Of a stretch of DNA of 64,000 nt, positions 59,816 to 64,000 are shown one piece after another. Source of the stretch: Flagellimonas ochracea. Lineage in GTDB: Bacteria > Bacteroidota > Bacteroidia > Flavobacteriales > Flavobacteriaceae. The notes beneath the pieces are model-generated. The model was given only the letters and a program-made list of their open reading frames with translations. It did no database searches and was not told the DNA's origin. The first letter of the stretch is position 1; the number at the start of each line of letters is the position of its first letter. Location: assembly GCF_009903685.1 (NCBI RefSeq), contig NZ_JAAABI010000001.1:434001-498000 (forward strand). Direction: 5' to 3'. The position numbers were made by a program, and so were the translations under genes.

Positions 59816-61048
59816 ATGAAACGTGTAAGTGTTGGATTGTTGTTGATATGCGTCCTCTTTATTTCATGCAAACAGAAAGAAGAATCTTTGAGCGTGGGAG
59901 AGTGGTGGGCCAAAATGCAGGTGTCACCCGAATTGGAACTCCCATTCACCTTTGTTTTATTAGAAGTCGAAGGGCAATATATAATGGAGATCCATAATGC
60001 AGATGAAGTGGTACGTGTGGATGAAATACAGATTAGTGGAGATTCCTTGCTTATTCAAATGCCCGTATTTGAAGGGTACATCGCCGGCACTTTCACCGAA
60101 AATGAAATGCTGGGCAGTTTTATCAAGGAAAGCCTTGATCGAGTGGTGCCTTTTCAAGCGTACTTTGGAAAGAGAGATCGTTTTGAAGCCAAACATGAAC
60201 CGACGGTAAACATTTCTGGGGTTTGGGAAACCTATTTTGATATTAATACCAGCGGAGAATACCCGGCAAAAGGGATTTTTATGCAAAATAATGGCAAAGT
60301 AAAAGGTACGTTCAGAACAAAGACAGGGGATTACCGCTTTTTGCAAGGGGTGGTCGATGGGGACAGTCTAAAACTCTCAACGTTTGATGGGGCGCACGTT
60401 TTTTTATTTATGGCACAGGTGACGGACAGTACTTTGGATGGACGTTTTTTTAGTGGCAATCATGATATTGAGGATTTTATGGGCGTTCGGAATGAAGCTT
60501 TTGAACTTCCAGATGCAGATTCATTGACTTTTTTAAGGGAGGGTTACGATAAGTTCGCATTTTCTTTTCCCAATGAAAATGGACGTATGGTAAGCCTTTC
60601 GGACACTCGATTCCAGAACAAACCGGTATTGGTTCAGATAATGGGCACTTGGTGTCCCAACTGTTTGGATGAAACCCGTTTTTATGTGGATTTTCTCAAG
60701 AATAACCCAGATACGGATGTGGAGTTGGTAGCCTTGGCTTTTGAATATGCCAAGACCGAGGAGAAAGCATTCGAAGGCATTAGAAGACTTAAGGAGAGGG
60801 TGGGAGCGGACTATCCCATCTTGTTGGCGCAATATGGCACCTCAAACAAACAAAAGGCCAATGAAAAACTGCCCATGTTGAATCATATATTATCCTATCC
60901 CACTACGATCTATATTGATAGGAGCGGGGATGTCCAAAAAATCCATACCGGATTTAATGGCCCTGCCACGGGAGAAAAATATTTGGAATTCAAAAAACAG
61001 TTTGTCGAAACCATTCAGCAATTGACCGCTCTGGATGTGGAAGGTTAA
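59816..61048 (+). CDS. TlpA-family thioredoxin-like lipoprotein
   Basis: 410 residues from ATG 59816 (frame open from 59780). Lipobox FISC (Cys18). An N-terminal beta-rich domain leads to a thioredoxin-like domain (about 255-405) with an intact redox motif CPNC in GTWCPNCLDETRF and cis-Pro region SYPTTIYID. Probably a periplasmic disulfide reductase or cytochrome-maturation type protein. Its stop overlaps the leuB stop (TTAA). Confidence 0.88.
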   Translation: MKRVSVGLLLICVLFISCKQKEESLSVGEWWAKMQVSPELELPFTFVLLEVEGQYIMEIHNADEVVRVDEIQISGDSLLIQMPVFEGYIAGTFTENEMLGSFIKESLDRVVPFQAYFGKRDRFEAKHEPTVNISGVWETYFDINTSGEYPAKGIFMQNNGKVKGTFRTKTGDYRFLQGVVDGDSLKLSTFDGAHVFLFMAQVTDSTLDGRFFSGNHDIEDFMGVRNEAFELPDADSLTFLREGYDKFAFSFPNENGRMVSLSDTRFQNKPVLVQIMGTWCPNCLDETRFYVDFLKNNPDTDVELVALAFEYAKTEEKAFEGIRRLKERVGADYPILLAQYGTSNKQKANEKLPMLNHILSYPTTIYIDRSGDVQKIHTGFNGPATGEKYLEFKKQFVETIQQLTALDVEG

Positions 61049-62163
61049 ATGATGGTCGATTTCCCCAAATCGATGTTTTCATCATTCATGTTGAAATCAT
61101 CTTCACTATCAACGATATTGTGGGCAATAAAATCGCCTACATGACTGGTCCCATATTGGCTTTTGGCATTCAAATCAGGAGTTACAATTCCTTTTTCAAG
61201 CGATTTGTCCACGGCTTGTCTAACAGCCATAGCTTCCTCATAAAGACCAAAATGTTCGAGTAGCATGGCAGCAGAAAGAATGGACGCAATAGGATTGGCA
61301 ATATCTTTTCCCCTAGCCTGGGGATAGGACCCATGTATGGGTTCAAAAAGTCCGTTTTCATCTCCAACGGAGGCCGATGCGAGAAGACCAATGGAGCCAC
61401 CAATCACACTGCCCTCATCAGAAATGATGTCACCAAACATATTTTCTGTAAGTATCACATCAAACTGACTTGGATTCAGAATAATCTGCATGGCAGCATT
61501 GTCCACAAATAGAAAATCCAGTTGTACCTCGGGATAACTTTCTCCAATTCTTGTCACCACTTTTCTCCACAACCTGGAGGATTCCAGCACGTTGGCCTTG
61601 TCGACTAAGGTTAGTTTTTTACGACGGCTCTTGGCGGCCTTAAAGGCCAAATGGGCAATACGCGAAATTTCTTTTTCAGAATATTCGCAGAGGTCAGAAG
61701 CAATGGTTCCTGCTTTGTTTAACTTTTTCTCACCGAAGTAAATGCCACCCGTAAGTTCACGATAAATCACAAAATCAGTTCCTGAAACGATTTCTTTTTT
61801 TAACGGTGAATTTTTGATGAGTGAAGGAAAAACTTTAACCGGACGTATATTGGCAAATAGTCCCAACTCCTTGCGCAGTTTCAATAATCCCTGTTCTGGG
61901 CGAACCGTGGCACTGGGGTCATTATCGTATTTGGGATCTCCGATAGCCCCAAACAAAACGGCATCGGCTTCCCTGCAAAGTGAAAGGGTGCTATCGGGCA
62001 GGGGAGTACGTTTTTTGTCTATGGCCATTGCCCCAACGGCAGCTTCCTTATAAGCAAAATTATGGTTGAAGGTTTCTTCAACGGCCTGAAGACATTTGAG
62101 TGCCTGGGCCACTACTTCGGGTCCAATACCATCTCCAGGCAGCACAGCTATTTTAAGATTCAT
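61045..62163 (-). CDS. leuB: LeuB, 3-isopropylmalate dehydrogenase
   Basis: 372 residues. Oxidises and decarboxylates 3-isopropylmalate in leucine synthesis. VLPGDGIGPEV at the start, RELTGGIYFGE, catalytic Lys/Asp region LVDKANVLESSRLW, and GSIGLLASASVG. It lies 29 bases after leuA on the same strand. The C-terminus has a short acidic extension (SEDDFNMNDENID). Confidence 0.96.
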   Translation of the reverse strand: MNLKIAVLPGDGIGPEVVAQALKCLQAVEETFNHNFAYKEAAVGAMAIDKKRTPLPDSTLSLCREADAVLFGAIGDPKYDNDPSATVRPEQGLLKLRKELGLFANIRPVKVFPSLIKNSPLKKEIVSGTDFVIYRELTGGIYFGEKKLNKAGTIASDLCEYSEKEISRIAHLAFKAAKSRRKKLTLVDKANVLESSRLWRKVVTRIGESYPEVQLDFLFVDNAAMQIILNPSQFDVILTENMFGDIISDEGSVIGGSIGLLASASVGDENGLFEPIHGSYPQARGKDIANPIASILSAAMLLEHFGLYEEAMAVRQAVDKSLEKGIVTPDLNAKSQYGTSHVGDFIAHNIVDSEDDFNMNDENIDLGKSTII

Positions 62164-62192
62164 GTATGGCCAATTAGATTTTGAAGTAAGGC

Positions 62193-63365
62193 TTATGCCA
62201 AACTTTTAATACTTATATTGCTGGTTTCCACGATTTCGTGGATATCCTCATCCACGATTTCTTTTTTGCGGTCGGCGAATTTTAGAAAATTTTCATATAC
62301 CGAATCCAGTTGTAGCTTGGTAAGTTCATAGCCCACATTTTTGGCGCGGTAGGCTAGAGCAGCTCGGCCACTTCTTGCCGTGAGCACTATAGAGGATTCA
62401 TTTACACCGACATCTTGTGGATCAATGATCTCGTAGGTTTCCCTTTGTTTGATAACCCCGTCTTGATGAATCCCCGAACTGTGCGCAAATGCATTGGAAC
62501 CAACAATGGCTTTGTTTGGCTGCACGGGCATGCCCATTTTTTGGGAGACCATTTGACTTGTATCGTATAGCAATTTACTGTTGATGTCTGTATCCAAATT
62601 CAAATAAGGATGTTGTCTCAAAATCATCACAACTTCTTCCAACGAAGTGTTGCCTGCGCGCTCACCGATTCCATTGATGGTACATTCAATTTGTCGAGCC
62701 CCGTTGATTACACCTGCAATGGAATTGGCAGTGGCAAGCCCTAAATCGTTGTGACAATGGCAGGAAAGAATGGCTCTGTCTATACCCTGCACATGCTCTT
62801 TCAAGTATTTCATTTTGGCACCATACTCTTCGGGCAAACAGTATCCCGTGGTGTCCGGAATGTTCAACACCGTTGCCCCAGCCTTGATTACTGCTTCACA
62901 AACTTGGGCCAAATATTCGTTGTCCGTACGTCCCGCATCTTCTGCGTAAAACTCAACATCATCCACAAAAGACTTGGCATAGGCAACGGCCTCAACGGCG
63001 CGCTCTATAATTTTTTCCTTAGTTGAGTTGAATTTGTACTTGATATGGGAGTCTGAGGTTCCAATGCCTGTATGTATTCTGGGTCTTTTTGCCATTTTTA
63101 TGGCATCGGCGGCAACTTCAATATCTTTTTTTACGGCACGGGTAAGACCACAGACGGTGGCATTTCTCACCAATTTGGCAATCTCTTTCACCGATTTAAA
63201 ATCACCTGGACTGGATATGGGAAAACCGGCTTCAATAACATCTACTCCCAAGTTATCCAAGCGTTCCGCGATAACCAATTTTTGTTTGGTGTCCAATTTG
63301 CAGCCTGGTACTTGTTCTCCATCGCGCAGTGTAGTGTCAAAAATTTGTACCTTATCTTTACCCAT
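62193..63365 (-). CDS. leuA: LeuA, 2-isopropylmalate synthase, short form
   Basis: 390 residues. TIM-barrel HMGL domain with [12 protein letters not shown] (10-21), HCHNDLGLA and the NGIGERAGN loop: condenses acetyl-CoA with 2-oxoisovalerate. It ends at about where the C-terminal LeuA allosteric domain begins in the 520-residue enzymes, so leucine feedback through that domain is absent. First gene of a leuA-leuB pair; leuC and leuD are not in the window. No leucine-rich leader peptide seen upstream. Confidence 0.94.
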   Translation of the reverse strand: MGKDKVQIFDTTLRDGEQVPGCKLDTKQKLVIAERLDNLGVDVIEAGFPISSPGDFKSVKEIAKLVRNATVCGLTRAVKKDIEVAADAIKMAKRPRIHTGIGTSDSHIKYKFNSTKEKIIERAVEAVAYAKSFVDDVEFYAEDAGRTDNEYLAQVCEAVIKAGATVLNIPDTTGYCLPEEYGAKMKYLKEHVQGIDRAILSCHCHNDLGLATANSIAGVINGARQIECTINGIGERAGNTSLEEVVMILRQHPYLNLDTDINSKLLYDTSQMVSQKMGMPVQPNKAIVGSNAFAHSSGIHQDGVIKQRETYEIIDPQDVGVNESSIVLTARSGRAALAYRAKNVGYELTKLQLDSVYENFLKFADRKKEIVDEDIHEIVETSNISIKSLA

Positions 63366-63509
63366 TGCATTGTCACTTTTTGTATGCGTTACGAAGATAG
63401 AATAGGTGCTGACATCGATAGGGTAATATATTGTCCCTTTACAACGTTTAATAGCATTTTAAAAAGTGTAACAATTTGAAAAAGAAACGCTTAAACAACA
63501 ATTTTTACG

Positions 63510-64000
63510 ATGACAAATGTCCATAGGGATGCCTTGTTCATACTCATAAAATCGCTCTCCAAATCAGAAAAACGCCAATTTAAGCTTTATGTCGGCCGTT
63601 TGGGGGTGAACGCTGACGCCAAATTTTTGGCACTTTTCAATCTTTTGGATAAGATGAAAGCATATGACGAGGTGCAAATTCTGGAGAGTGGCATTGTAAA
63701 AAAGACACAACTTTCCAACTTAAAAGCACATCTATACAAACAGATTTTAGTAAGCCTTCGGTTAAATCCAGTAAACCAGAACATTCGTATCCAGATAAGG
63801 GAGCAGCTAGATTTTGCCACAATTCTTTATCAAAAAGGACTTTACAAACAGAGTTTAAAAATTCTGGACAAGGCCAAGAGCATGGCCATGGAGCATGAAG
63901 AAAAAAATGTGGCCTATGAGATTGTAGAACTGGAAAAAGTTATTGAAACTCAATACATTACCAGAAGTATCCCAGACAGAGCAGACGAATTGGCACGGCA
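63510..64000 (+). CDS. Unknown helical protein (cut by window end)
   Basis: 163 codons visible from ATG 63510. Helical and rich in Lys, Leu and Ala: ALFILIKSLSKSEKRQFKLY, KAHLYKQILVSLRLNP and ILYQKGLYKQSLKILDKAKS, the last TPR-like. No signal peptide. I recognise it only as an uncharacterised flavobacterial type. Divergent from leuA, with a 144-base spacer that holds no other gene. Confidence 0.75.
   Translation, partial: MTNVHRDALFILIKSLSKSEKRQFKLYVGRLGVNADAKFLALFNLLDKMKAYDEVQILESGIVKKTQLSNLKAHLYKQILVSLRLNPVNQNIRIQIREQLDFATILYQKGLYKQSLKILDKAKSMAMEHEEKNVAYEIVELEKVIETQYITRSIPDRADELAR

Noticed and set aside
63366-63509. Leucine leader peptide or attenuator before leuA
   Set aside because: No short frame with repeated leucine codons and no terminator hairpin could be found.

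Overview
The window is ordinary chromosomal DNA of a Flavobacteriaceae bacterium (Bacteroidota), probably close to the Muricauda/Flagellimonas group. The evidence is the family content (DUF4835, DUF6913, Bacteroidota-type omega subunit, PorP/SprF, M13 lipoprotein peptidase, YtxJ), many short lipoprotein signals, AT-rich spacers, and Bacteroidota promoters of the form TTG-N19/23-TAnnTTTG. The genus is an inference. Genes are tightly packed with many 1-17 nt overlaps. No spacer exceeds 300 bases, and I saw no tRNA, rRNA, insertion sequence, prophage or CRISPR array.

Layout. At 1-5154, ribD (cut by the window edge) diverges from a run of GNAT acetyltransferase, prmC, ligA and three unknown small genes. 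At 5203-7881 (minus) lie an unknown exported protein and a 5'-nucleotidase split over two genes. At 7927-14423 (plus) is a housekeeping run: DUF6913, dapA, bamD, omega subunit, coaBC, DUF4835, recN. It is followed by fabI, a glycosyltransferase, a YbbR-like protein, coaE and an RprX/RprY-like two-component pair (to 20309). At 20378-30021 (minus) are an M13 peptidase and a long run: gluconokinase, miaA, a potassium channel, an exonuclease/GIY-YIG fusion, YggS, DUF1015, 3-hydroxyacyl-CoA dehydrogenase and a Gfo/Idh/MocA oxidoreductase. At 30136-34711, pcm/smpB, DUF6503/SixA-like and PorP-SPOR/TetR form convergent pairs whose stop codons overlap.

At 34842-42161 are a GntP permease, clpB, ytxJ, an unknown lipoprotein and glyA. 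At 42184-47174 (minus) is a signalling-rich stretch: an unknown protein, a LuxR-type response regulator, a TPR histidine kinase, two microproteins (one of 52 aa) and a LytTR regulator with a degenerate receiver. At 47304-50304 are a beta-helix lipoprotein, a thioesterase and a glutaminyl cyclase. The small SRP RNA gene lies at about 50382-50482. At 50536-64000 are an SDR, an Ig-like lipoprotein, a transaldolase-like aldolase, two TlpA-like lipoproteins, a YbiT-like ABC-F protein, a fasciclin protein, pheT, leuB, leuA and a truncated unknown gene.

Most genes serve core functions: cofactors (RibD, CoaBC, CoaE), lysine and leucine synthesis, lipids, DNA repair, translation quality and envelope assembly. 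I found no large undescribed system. The most interesting signals are core enzymes with altered active-site residues (CoaBC, ABC-F second ATPase site, LytTR receiver, TlpA-like protein without cysteines), a nuclease fusion with a UvrC-like cysteine motif, and the microprotein-containing signalling stretch.
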